A stretch of DNA of 60,450 nt from the NCBI RefSeq assembly GCF_018860505.1, contig NZ_JAHKPU010000021.1, positions 1-60,450 on the forward strand, read 5' to 3'. The notes below the pieces were generated by a model, which was not told where the DNA came from, did not search any database, and was given only the letters and a program-made list of their open reading frames with translations. The position numbers and the translations under genes are program-made. The DNA comes from Pacificibacter marinus (lineage in GTDB: Bacteria; Pseudomonadota; Alphaproteobacteria; Rhodobacterales; Rhodobacteraceae). Positions 27,608 through 34,878 of this stretch are shown piece by piece. The first letter of the stretch is position 1; every line of letters begins with the position of its first letter.

Positions 27608-28547
27608 GGATAACTGCCCCGTATTCAACTTACTGTTTTACGCGTCACCAGAGCCTTGTGACGCTGGTGCGGCGGGCCTTTTGACCCTGAATTTCATACC
27701 TTTGAGCTGAAACAATCAGCTCGCCTTGCCATCGATCAAGATCACTCAGGCCAAACAGCGTCAGGAAAACATCGCAAAAATCGGCAAACCGTTTCCACGC
27801 TGGACTTGTGAAGATTACAAATCCAGTCAAAGGCAAAGCCCTTGGATATTATGTGCGAGTGTCGCCCAACACGTCTAAATCTTTGATCGTCTCTCATTTC
27901 GGTAACGCCGTATCGTGTCCGGCCCTGCCTAGAGTTCTTATTTCAAAGATACGTTTGATCGTCCCTTGTTGATCGCCTTGATCGCCTCTTGTCCCTGATC
28001 GCCATTGAGCCACTAAATGTAGTATCTCGCCAACCGACCAGCACAATGTGCAGCGTTATACCCCGTTCGGTCAACGCCAAAATTAGCACTTAGGCAACCT
28101 CTTTCTTATTGACGGATTTCACCCACAGGGCACATCGATTCGTATCCTTTATCGTTAATACAAATCTCTTTTATTTCTAGGGCTTTGCCGACGCTGTTTA
28201 ACCAATTGGCTGAGAGCTTGTGGATAAGTGCGGGGGATAAAAAAAGGACGGTTGGGATCAAAACAACCCTATGCTGCACAAACTATGCGCATACAACATG
28301 TAGTAGCAGCATTTGGTGAGGTCGACGTTACAAGACCCTGAAATTCCTAAAATTAAGGGAAAACACAGCACTTATCCTCGAAAATTCAGTTCATATTTAA
28401 GAATTTTAAAACCAAATACACATACCCCAAAATTGACTGATCTTTTTGACGAATCAAAGAATCGAAACGTAACGATTCTACGACGACCACACAGATGACA
28501 TGCCGCGCACGACCACAACATGTCGTGTGACCAAGTTCTTTAAACGC
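27608..28547. other. Long intergenic region upstream of nrdJ, no supported gene
   Basis: About 940 bp without a credible protein gene. It contains five copies of TGATCG (27884, 27956, 27970, 27979, 27996), four of them within 46 bp. TTATCCACA at about 28217-28225 resembles a DnaA box (reverse orientation). An inverted pair ATGCTGC/GCAGCAT (28272-28278 and 28307-28313) surrounds the palindrome TATGCGCATA (28285-28294). The nrdJ promoter must lie in the part near 27608, but I cannot place it with confidence. Confidence 0.5.
27956..28001. repeat. Cluster of TGATCG(CC) direct repeats
   Basis: TGATCG occurs at 27956, 27970, 27979 and 27996, three of the four as TGATCGCC, and a fifth at 27884. Spacing is irregular (14, 9 and 17 bp). 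It may be a multi-site operator or slipped duplication in the nrdJ upstream region. Confidence 0.5.
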
Positions 28548-28573
28548 AAAAAACGCCTCAAACCCCTAGAGGC
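28548..28573 (-). terminator. Terminator of the tRNA-Pro gene
   Basis: On the minus strand GCCTC-TAGGGGTTT-GAGGC followed by GTTTTTTG, 34 bp beyond the tRNA 3' end. Confidence 0.7.
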
Positions 28574-28606
28574 TTAATGCGCTTTGCATATCGTATATTT
28601 AGTAAA

Positions 28607-28683
28607 TGGTCGGGACGGCAAGATTCGAACTTGCGGCCTACGGTACCCAAAACCGTCGCGCTACCAGGCTGCGCTACGCCCCG
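28607..28683 (-). tRNA. tRNA-Pro (anticodon UGG)
   Basis: 77 nt with encoded CCA. Acceptor stem CGGGGCG is paired with the 3' CGTCCCG strand (one wobble). The D arm contains AGCGCAGCCTGGTAGCGC. The anticodon stem is ACGGT/ACCGT around the loop TTTGGGT, giving anticodon TGG. The T arm is GCAAG-TTCGAAT-CTTGC. It closely resembles E. coli proM-type tRNA. This tRNA reads CCN, mainly CCA/CCG, codons. Confidence 0.96.
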
Positions 28684-28724
28684 ACTGAGAGTTCTATAAT
28701 GGCAGTGATTGGGGATGAAAACCC

Positions 28725-29339
28725 CTATTTCGCATCACAAGGCAAAGAAGTGAAAAAATCGTAAGCTGGGTGCAAAAGCACGTCGCCAATTTCGATGCTT
28801 TTAGCCTTAGAAACACCGGCATTTATCTCCAAAACAGAAAAAATGGCCTCTCCACCAAAAATTGCAGTTTCATCATGAGGAATTGCATTTTCATGGATCG
28901 AGACAATGACACCGCTCTGATCTGTGAAAATCATATCGAGGGGAATCAATGTGTTCTTCATCCAAAAGCTCACAGGCCGCGGATCTGGATAGACGAATAA
29001 CATCCCTGCATCCTCATCCATCGCCTCAACGAACATCAACCCACGGGCGCGTTCTGCTGCGTCATCGGCCACATCAACGGAAAAGCTATGAGACCCGCTT
29101 TGCGTTTCGATGACAACGTGGTCCGCAGCGCATGTCAATGCCTCGGCCCGCTCTGTGCTGGCCGCGCTCACCGCCAAAGCCGCAGCGACGAGGGACAGGT
29201 AGGCTTTCAGTGGCTTGGATGCAGACCTTTGCGTTACAGGCTGCTGATCAAACCACTTACGCGCAGACAGGCCTGAACACTTAGAAAAAAGGGCCGCACA
29301 TTGTGCAGCCCTTAAATATAAATATGAATTACTCTGCAT
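28725..29339 (-). CDS. DUF192 family exported protein (start uncertain)
   Basis: The C-terminal ~120 residues are a clear DUF192 domain: ERARGLMFVEAMDEDAGMLFVYPDPRPVSFWMKNTLIPLDMIF, then a conserved FGGEAIFSVLEINAG segment. Ahead of it is a signal-like helix KAYLSLVAAALAVSAAS, so the protein is secreted or periplasmic. The only ATG starts (29339, 29372) lie inside the end of the cold-shock gene, and the ATG at 29339 would put the cold-shock gene's terminator inside this reading frame. CTG codons at 29270 and 29210 would place the signal peptide at the N-terminus. DUF192 proteins are small beta barrels of unknown role. The adjacency to a cold-shock gene recurs in Rhodobacteraceae as I recall. 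Confidence 0.7.
   Translation of the reverse strand: MQSNSYLYLRAAQCAALFSKCSGLSARKWFDQQPVTQRSASKPLKAYLSLVAAALAVSAASTERAEALTCAADHVVIETQSGSHSFSVDVADDAAERARGLMFVEAMDEDAGMLFVYPDPRPVSFWMKNTLIPLDMIFTDQSGVIVSIHENAIPHDETAIFGGEAIFSVLEINAGVSKAKSIEIGDVLLHPAYDFFTSLPCDAK
29282..29310 (-). terminator. Terminator of the cold-shock gene, overlapping the 5' part of the DUF192 reading frame
   Basis: On the minus strand AAGGGCTGCACA-ATGTGCGGCCCTTTTTTC: a GGGC(T)GCACA/TGTGC(G)GCCC stem followed by six Ts, 20 bp after the cold-shock gene stop. Confidence 0.75.
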
Positions 29340-29916
29340 CAGTGTACAACTCCAACGGGGTATCATCGGCATACCCTACCCCAGCATCATCACGCGCCGC
29401 CACATCCCAGGCGATCACCTGTGCCGCCATGCGACCTCTGCGCCCATCAATAACCCGCAGCGCGACAGCTTCACCAGGCATAAGATCGGCAAGTCCAGAA
29501 CGACGTAAAACTTCGACGTGAACAAAAATATCATCAGATTTGCCAAAGACATTGGCGAATCCGAATCCCTTACCCTTATCGAACCACTTGACCCGTGCCG
29601 GTTCAAGCGGCGTGTCCAGATCCGCGCCTTCCAGATGTTCAAGGTCTTCCAGTGACGGTCCAACGGATGCCAAAGGTGGCTCGATCGATAGAACTTCTAT
29701 GGCTTGAATGCCCCGATCTGTTTCTTGCACAGTCAGCCGAATATTGGCTGCATCGGCAACAGTGCTTTGACCAAAGACCCTAAGGACATTGGCATGTAGC
29801 AAAATATCGGGGCCGCCGTCATCTGCGACGACAAAACCAAAACCTCTTGCGGGGTCGAACCATTTCACCTGTCCGGCCACCATTCTTTCTAAATTGTTGT
29901 CGCTCATATTTCCCAT
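29329..29916 (-). CDS. Two-domain cold-shock protein
   Basis: 195 residues with two cold-shock domains. The first (about 13-80) has GQVKWFDPARGFGFVVADDG and DILLHANVL; the second (about 107-172) has ARVKWFDKGKGFGFANVF and DIFVHVEVLRRSG. Both keep the RNP1 (K-G-F-G-F) and RNP2 (V/L-H) motifs that bind single-stranded RNA or DNA. An acidic linker joins them and an acidic tail follows. A second ATG at 29907 is an alternative start. Tandem-CSD proteins are typical of Rhodobacteraceae and act as RNA chaperones, often constitutively rather than only under cold. Confidence 0.9.
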   Translation of the reverse strand: MGNMSDNNLERMVAGQVKWFDPARGFGFVVADDGGPDILLHANVLRVFGQSTVADAANIRLTVQETDRGIQAIEVLSIEPPLASVGPSLEDLEHLEGADLDTPLEPARVKWFDKGKGFGFANVFGKSDDIFVHVEVLRRSGLADLMPGEAVALRVIDGRRGRMAAQVIAWDVAARDDAGVGYADDTPLELYTDAE

Positions 29917-30083
29917 CTCTTTTGAAGGCGCAACATCCGCTCTTCAAATATTTTGGGGCACCTGCCCCTCATCCCGAGGTTAAGGTGCGACAAACTGCAC
30001 GCAGTATCAAGGTGTGAAGGACATGTCTTTTTGTTGTTATGGTAACATTACTGACCCGAATATCAAAATTACCTTACGTAAGC

Positions 30084-30692
30084 CTAAGGGTTAAGCATTG
30101 AGACGGACCACGAATCAGCCTCTGTCGCTCGCGTCCAACGGAATCGGTCATGAAGTCGAAAGTCCCCAGCCGCCCAAAACTCGATTTCTGTTGGCACGAC
30201 ACGATAGCCACCCCAGAACGGCGGGCGCTTGGGGTTTGGTCCATGTTTCAAGCCTTGTTTGGCAACAGCTTCCATAAGAGAAGCCTTGGACACCAAAGGG
30301 CGCGACTGCGCGGAGGCCCAAGCGCCAATGCGACTGCCAAGTGCACGCGATTTGTAGTAGAGATCAGAAGCCTCGTCACTTTCGCGCATAATGTTCCCGC
30401 GCACCCGAATTTGGCGCTGCAAACTTTTCCAGTGCATTACAAAAGCGGCTTTGCCTGCGGTTTCTATTTCACCCGCTTTGGCGCTTTCATAATTTGTGAA
30501 AAACACGAAAGCATCCTCTTCGATCGCTTTGAGCAGCACCATACGCGCATTGGGCATACCCTCTGTGTCAACGGTCGACAAAGCGATGGCGTTGGGATCA
30601 TTCACTTCAGTTGCCGTGGCCTCAGCGAGCCAAGTACGCGCGATCTCGAACGGGTTATCGCCTTTGAAAATACCACTGCGTTTGACGTCCAT
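30084..30692 (-). CDS. pdxH: Pyridoxamine 5'-phosphate oxidase
   Basis: 202 residues from the ATG at 30692, preceded by AAAGGAGATC. FMN-binding split barrel. [29 protein letters not shown] (about 48-76) holds the FMN phosphate-binding Arg/Lys and the conserved TNYxSxKAxE motif. QIRVRGNI and the C-terminal [11 protein letters not shown] (about 179-189) form the substrate pocket. It oxidises PNP and PMP to pyridoxal 5'-phosphate, the cofactor for the aminotransferase encoded 3 kb downstream, among others. It is divergent from fabI with a shared, palindrome-rich promoter region. The two adjoining genes on its strand are the cold-shock pair. Confidence 0.95.
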   Translation of the reverse strand: MDVKRSGIFKGDNPFEIARTWLAEATATEVNDPNAIALSTVDTEGMPNARMVLLKAIEEDAFVFFTNYESAKAGEIETAGKAAFVMHWKSLQRQIRVRGNIMRESDEASDLYYKSRALGSRIGAWASAQSRPLVSKASLMEAVAKQGLKHGPNPKRPPFWGGYRVVPTEIEFWAAGDFRLHDRFRWTRATEADSWSVSMLNP

Positions 30693-30795
30693 GAACTGAT
30701 CTCCTTTGCATGACATAAGTGGAATATCGCGTCCCCCGCGCCTCAACAAGGGGACGGATCAACCGCAGGGGACTTCGCCGCATATCACGGGGCGC

Positions 30796-30839
30796 TGCGA
30801 CACATATATAGTGTACGACACATATGTATGTCAGTCGCA
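30796..30839. promoter_or_regulatory. Inverted/direct repeat element between pdxH and fabI
   Basis: Outer inverted arms TGCGAC/GTCGCA (30796-30801 and 30834-30839) enclose two direct GACACATAT copies (30799, 30817). The first lies in ACACATATATAGTGT (30800-30814), which resembles an NrdR-type box; the second lies in ACACATATGTATGT. The 18-bp spacing does not fit the usual NrdR box spacing. Its location suggests an operator shared by the divergent genes. Confidence 0.4.
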
Positions 30840-30943
30840 TGTCAAAACCACAGGCTTGATAGCGCGGGCCAAACCGCATAAAGCCTATACCCAACGCAGC
30901 ACAAACGCAGCACAAACGCAGCATATAGGTGGGAGAACCGACC

Positions 30944-31747
30944 ATGACAAAACTTATGGACGGAAAACGCGGTCTGATCATGGGCCTCGCCAACGACAAA
31001 TCAATCGCTTGGGGCATTGCCAAAGCACTGGCCGAGCATGGCGCTGAGCTATGCTTTTCATACCAAGGCGAGCAACTCAAAAAACGCGTTGATCCTTTGG
31101 CGGAAAAACTTGGCTCTGACTTTGTGGTGCCTTGCGATGTGTCTGATGGTGCCTCAGTGGATGCGCTTTTTGCCCAGATAGAAGAAAAATGGGGCAAGAT
31201 CGATTTTATCGTGCATGCCATCGGTTTTTCCGACAAAGGCGAATTGCGTGGGCGTTACGTTGACACCACCCGCGACAACTTTAACCTGACAATGGATATT
31301 TCTGTCTATTCCTTCACGGCCGTCGCGCAGCGCGCAGCCAAGTTGATGACAGATGGCGGCTCTATGTTGACCATGACCTATTACGGTGCCGAGCGCGTTA
31401 TGCCGCATTACAATGTTATGGGCGTGGCCAAAGCCGCTTTGGAAGCCTCCGTGCGCTACTTGGCCGAAGATCTTGGCAAAGACGGTATTCGCGTCAACTC
31501 CATCTCTGCGGGTCCGATCAAGACTTTGGCGGCCTCCGGCATTGGCGATTTCCGCTACATTATGAAATGGAATGAGTACAATTCACCGCTGCGTCGCAAT
31601 GTGACCATCGACGATGTGGGCGGTTCAGCTTTGTACCTCTTGTCCGATCTGGGCGCGGGTGTCACAGGCGAAACACACCACGTTGATGCAGGGTACCACG
31701 TTGTCGGCATGAAAGCCGTTGACGCGCCTGACATCACCAAGGGCTAG
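30944..31747 (+). CDS. fabI: Enoyl-[acyl-carrier-protein] reductase (NADH)
   Basis: 267 residues from the ATG at 30944, chosen for the GGGAG ahead of it. SDR fold with the FabI-type nucleotide loop GLIMGLANDKSIAWGIAKAL (about 9-28). Catalytic Tyr-x6-Tyr-type active site: TMTYYGAERVMPHYNVMGVAKAALE, with Tyr near 145 and 155 and Lys 162. C-terminal ETHHVDAGYHVVGM is also typical. It carries out the last reduction of each fatty-acid elongation cycle and is the triclosan target. LysE-type exporter and xpt genes follow with tiny gaps (3 and 10 bp), forming a mixed operon. Confidence 0.95.
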   Translation: MTKLMDGKRGLIMGLANDKSIAWGIAKALAEHGAELCFSYQGEQLKKRVDPLAEKLGSDFVVPCDVSDGASVDALFAQIEEKWGKIDFIVHAIGFSDKGELRGRYVDTTRDNFNLTMDISVYSFTAVAQRAAKLMTDGGSMLTMTYYGAERVMPHYNVMGVAKAALEASVRYLAEDLGKDGIRVNSISAGPIKTLAASGIGDFRYIMKWNEYNSPLRRNVTIDDVGGSALYLLSDLGAGVTGETHHVDAGYHVVGMKAVDAPDITKG

Positions 31748-31750
31748 ACC

Positions 31751-32368
31751 ATGACATTGGCGGCGCTTGTCGCGTTTTACTTTGTGCATCTGGCCGCGGC
31801 GATTTCGCCGGGGCCAGCTGTTTTATTAGCGGCGCGCACAGCCCTGCGCGAAGGCATGCTTAAAGGCGCATATCTTGCCATAGGCATCGGGCTTGGCGCA
31901 TGTTTTTGGGCGCTGGCAGCCCTTTTCGGACTGGCAATTTTGTTCCAAGTCGCACCGGTTCTTTTGACCGTGCTCAAAATTTGTGGCGGTCTGTATCTTG
32001 GATATTTGGCCTATAAAATCTGGAAACATGCGCCTGAGCCAATGACCACAGAAATGCCGGAAGGCTATGAGGGCTTGTCGGGGCTTGCTTTGATCTGGCT
32101 TGGCATCACCACGCAATTGGCCAATCCGAAACCGGCTTTATTCTTTGGAACGATTTTTTTGACGCTCGTGCCTGCGCACCCCCCACTTTGGGTCTATCCC
32201 GTCGTTCTTTCTATAATCTTTTTTAACGATTGCGGTTGGAATATCATCGTGTCGCGAATCTTTTCGCTTGAGCGCACGCGCCGCACCTATCTAACTCTAA
32301 AAACAACCATCGATCGCGTTTTTGGCGGCCTACTGGCGGCCCTCAGCGCCAAACTCGTTCTCAGCTAA
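31751..32368 (+). CDS. LysE/RhtB-family amino-acid exporter
   Basis: 205 residues, six predicted membrane segments. The N-terminal [32 protein letters not shown] (about 18-49) is the LysE/RhtB signature, and [19 protein letters not shown] (about 119-137) is the second conserved region with Asn-Pro-Lys. Family members export amino acids such as Lys, homoserine or Thr. The substrate cannot be told. It begins 3 bp after the fabI stop with little room for a ribosome site, so translation is probably coupled. Confidence 0.85.
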   Translation: MTLAALVAFYFVHLAAAISPGPAVLLAARTALREGMLKGAYLAIGIGLGACFWALAALFGLAILFQVAPVLLTVLKICGGLYLGYLAYKIWKHAPEPMTTEMPEGYEGLSGLALIWLGITTQLANPKPALFFGTIFLTLVPAHPPLWVYPVVLSIIFFNDCGWNIIVSRIFSLERTRRTYLTLKTTIDRVFGGLLAALSAKLVLS

Positions 32369-32378
32369 GGACCATGAC

Positions 32379-32882
32379 ATGACAGACCGTTTGCCACACG
32401 AAAAAGGGTTTCACATCAGCTGGGATCAAATTCACCGCGACAGCCGCGCTTTGGCATGGCGCTTGGATGGTAAAGGCCCCGACGCAGGCGCATGGCGTGC
32501 TGTCGTCGCGATCACCCGTGGTGGCATGGCCCCTGCAATGATCATCGCACGCGAGTTGGACATTCGCACCGTCGATACGATTTCTGTCAAATCCTATGAT
32601 CACCAAAACCAAGGCGCGGCCGAAGTGCTCAAAGCACCTGATAAAGATATGATGGGCGATGGCACGGGGATCTTGGTTATCGATGACCTTGTGGACAGCG
32701 GCAAAACACTTGAGCTGGTTCGCGAACTGTATCCGCAGGCGCATTTCGCGACGGTTTATGCAAAACCGCAAGGTCGGCCTCAGGTCGACACCTTTATCAC
32801 CGAAGTCTCGCAAGACACATGGATCTTTTTCCCATGGGATATGGCGCTGCAATACGTTCAGCCCTACCGTGGCAAAGACTGA
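32379..32882 (+). CDS. gpt: Xanthine(-guanine) phosphoribosyltransferase
   Basis: 167 residues from the ATG at 32379, with AAGGACC upstream. The PRPP-binding motif [17 protein letters not shown] lies near residues 106-122 (acidic pair followed by D-S-G-K-T). [20 protein letters not shown] (about 46-65) and the C-terminal WIFFPWDM (about 147-154) are characteristic of Gpt-type enzymes. It salvages xanthine and guanine to XMP and GMP with PRPP. It is the last gene of the fabI cluster, with a terminator 30 bp later. Confidence 0.9.
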   Translation: MTDRLPHEKGFHISWDQIHRDSRALAWRLDGKGPDAGAWRAVVAITRGGMAPAMIIARELDIRTVDTISVKSYDHQNQGAAEVLKAPDKDMMGDGTGILVIDDLVDSGKTLELVRELYPQAHFATVYAKPQGRPQVDTFITEVSQDTWIFFPWDMALQYVQPYRGKD

Positions 32883-32910
32883 TTCAGGGGCAAATTTTAC
32901 ACAGATCAAA

Positions 32911-32930
32911 GCGCCCTTCTTGGGCGTTTT
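32911..32930 (+). terminator. Intrinsic terminator after gpt
   Basis: GCGCCC-TTCT-TGGGCG followed by four Ts, 28 bp after the gpt stop. Confidence 0.75.
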
Positions 32931-33002
32931 AATCCCCTAGGCATTCAGCAACGCCAGTTTCAGCAGCACCGCGAACCAGTGCTCACGTCAACTTGACATA
33001 CG

Positions 33003-33281
33003 TCAAGCTGCATTCAAATCAGATCCGCCCAACAAAGCAGCCTCTTTAGCCTGTTGGATTGCAGACCGTGCTGTCTGTGCGCTCGACAATGCATCAAAGG
33101 CGCTAGCGACATGTTCGACCGCTGCACAAGCAGCGCGCATAAGAAACGCACTTTGTCGTGGCATGATGTCATATGACCCGTCGCGGACCTCATCCAACAG
33201 GGTCGCCATCAAGGTGATATTTTGCACCTGTGCGCAGGCCAGAGCGCATTCTAATTTCTCAACCAACTGATTTGTAAGCAT
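33003..33281 (-). CDS. Hypothetical all-helical protein
   Basis: 92 residues from the ATG at 33281, which has GAGG 6 nt upstream; an ATG at 33293 is possible but lacks a site. The sequence is helical, Ala- and Leu-rich (KLECALACAQVQNITLMATLLDEV, RAACAAVEHVASAFDALS), soluble, with three cysteines. It could be a small coiled-coil or four-helix protein. It stands alone, between gpt (convergent) and an aminotransferase gene. No family recognised. Confidence 0.5.
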   Translation of the reverse strand: MLTNQLVEKLECALACAQVQNITLMATLLDEVRDGSYDIMPRQSAFLMRAACAAVEHVASAFDALSSAQTARSAIQQAKEAALLGGSDLNAA

Positions 33282-33607
33282 ATTGAACCTCATTAACTTG
33301 GTGAAGTATTGTTATGATTGGTCGCAGCCTCAACATAGGTGGCGACGACAGATCAACTATCCCTCAAACACCCCATCGAAAAGTTAACGTCGTGCAACGC
33401 GGAGCACTTCAAAGCGCTCAAACCAGCAACACGATAAAAATTGCGCCGCATCCCGCTGCAATTGCAAAGAAAAGAGGCGCGAAAGGAATTGATTTTCATG
33501 CGGCAATTCGCACAATCCTGAGGTGATTGAAAACCCGCATCAGGAAGGTTAGCTGTAGGTCACTGCCGCTGTAAAACCATTATGATCTGCCACAAAAGGA
33601 CATCGCC
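33282..33607. other. Intergenic region, no supported gene
   Basis: About 325 bp between the hypothetical helical protein and the aminotransferase. Only a poorly supported 70-codon frame is open. The aminotransferase ribosome site AAAGGA is at its end. No clear promoter or hairpin stands out to me. Confidence 0.4.
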
Positions 33608-34804
33608 ATGTCATCGTCGACCCCTCTGCCACTTTCAACCGCAATGCAAAACACGATGGCGCCGCCAATCATGGAAGCATCGACTTGGCTTGAAGGGGTT
33701 TCATTTTCCGCAGACAAGCCCTTGATCAACCTTTCACAAGCCGCCCCGACACAGGCCCCGCCCCTTGCACTGCGCCGAGAAATGGCGCGCATTGCTGTCG
33801 AGGACGACACAGCCCATCATTATGGCGACGTTTTGGGCCTGAAAGCGCTGCGCAGTGAGATCGCCAATCAGTGGAGCAGCAAATACCACGGCCAGATCAA
33901 AGCCGAAGACGTGGCCATCACATCAGGATGCAACCAAGCGTTTACCGCCGTGATGTCGACGCTCTGCGCGGCAGGTGACGAGATCATCTTGCCCACACCT
34001 TGGTATTTCAATCACAAAATGTGGGCCGATATGAATGGTGTATCTGTGGCCCCCTTGATGACAGGACCAGACCTGTTGCCAGATTTGGAATCGGCGGCGA
34101 AACTGATCACCCCGCGCACCCGCGCCATCGTTTTGGTTAGCCCCAACAACCCCGGCGGTGTTGAATATCCAGCCGAACTGGTCACGCAGTTTTACGCGCT
34201 CGCCAAAGCGCGCCGGATCGCCTTGGTCATTGATGAAACCTACCGCGATTTTGACGCGCGTGACGGCGTGCCGCATTATCTGTTCCAGCAACCCGATTGG
34301 CGCGACACAGTTGTGCAGCTTTATTCCTTTTCCAAGGTTTACCGGATGATGGGGCACCGTGTGGGCGCAATCGTTGCTAGCCCTGCACGTTTGGCGCAGG
34401 TTGAAAAGTATCTAGACACCGTCACCATCTGCGCAAATCAGTTGGCGCAAAAAACAGCACTTTGGGCGATGCAAAACCTATCTGATTGGGTCGCGTCTGA
34501 GCGTGATGAAATTCTTGCGCGACGTGCGGCCATCGAAGACGGTTTTAAAACGCTGTCAAACAAAGGCTGGCATTTGCGGGGCTGTGGCGCCTATTTTGCT
34601 TATGTCGAGCACCCGTTTGATATGCCCTCGTCCGAGCTTGCCCCTTGGTTGGTCAAAACCGCGGCACTCTTGGTCTTGCCCGGAACGATGTTTATGTCAA
34701 AGGGGCATCGAGACGGCGAAAAACACCTGCGGATCGCCTTTGCCAATGCTGATCTCGCGCAAATCTCGCAGCTTTTTGATCGTCTGGCACAGATTGAGCC
34801 CTAA
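33608..34804 (+). CDS. PLP-dependent class I/II aminotransferase
   Basis: 398 residues. Fold-type I: HYGDVLGLKALRSEIA (about 76-91), TSGCNQAFTAVMSTLCAAGDEI (about 103-124), VLVSPNNPGGVEYP with the cofactor-binding Asn (about 178-191), DETYRDF (Asp and Tyr contacting PLP), and YSFSKVYRMMGHRVG with the Schiff-base Lys near 245. C-terminal HLRIAFAN holds the substrate carboxylate Arg. Similar to aspartate/aromatic or kynurenine-type aminotransferases; the amino acid substrate cannot be fixed. Start ATG with AAAGGA 8 nt upstream. It is followed 74 bp later by a foldase gene. Confidence 0.85.
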   Translation: MSSSTPLPLSTAMQNTMAPPIMEASTWLEGVSFSADKPLINLSQAAPTQAPPLALRREMARIAVEDDTAHHYGDVLGLKALRSEIANQWSSKYHGQIKAEDVAITSGCNQAFTAVMSTLCAAGDEIILPTPWYFNHKMWADMNGVSVAPLMTGPDLLPDLESAAKLITPRTRAIVLVSPNNPGGVEYPAELVTQFYALAKARRIALVIDETYRDFDARDGVPHYLFQQPDWRDTVVQLYSFSKVYRMMGHRVGAIVASPARLAQVEKYLDTVTICANQLAQKTALWAMQNLSDWVASERDEILARRAAIEDGFKTLSNKGWHLRGCGAYFAYVEHPFDMPSSELAPWLVKTAALLVLPGTMFMSKGHRDGEKHLRIAFANADLAQISQLFDRLAQIEP

Positions 34805-34878
34805 TCTGGCCCGATCTGCCTTGCGAGCCGCCGCCGAACCCCCTAGACATTTCGCAGTTTGATGGGAGACAGATCGAC

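Noticed and set aside
27645-27836. 63-codon open frame on the minus strand upstream of nrdJ
   Set aside because: No ribosome site and no homology that I can recognise; lies where the nrdJ promoter is expected.
28313-28498. 61-codon open frame upstream of tRNA-Pro
   Set aside because: Non-ATG start, no ribosome site, Lys/Arg/Thr-rich sequence in AT-rich intergenic DNA.
30800-30831. A pair of NrdR boxes before fabI
   Set aside because: The second copy is poor and the 18-bp spacing does not match the usual ~31 bp; neither flanking gene is a reductase.
32993-33006. TTGACATACGTCAA as an FNR-type box
   Set aside because: It fits the relaxed pattern but overlaps the 3' end of a gene and both directions would read antisense into neighbours; probably a chance palindrome.
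33314-33526. 70-codon open frame between the helical hypothetical and aminotransferase genes
   Set aside because: No ribosome site, no recognisable pattern, composition like non-coding sequence.
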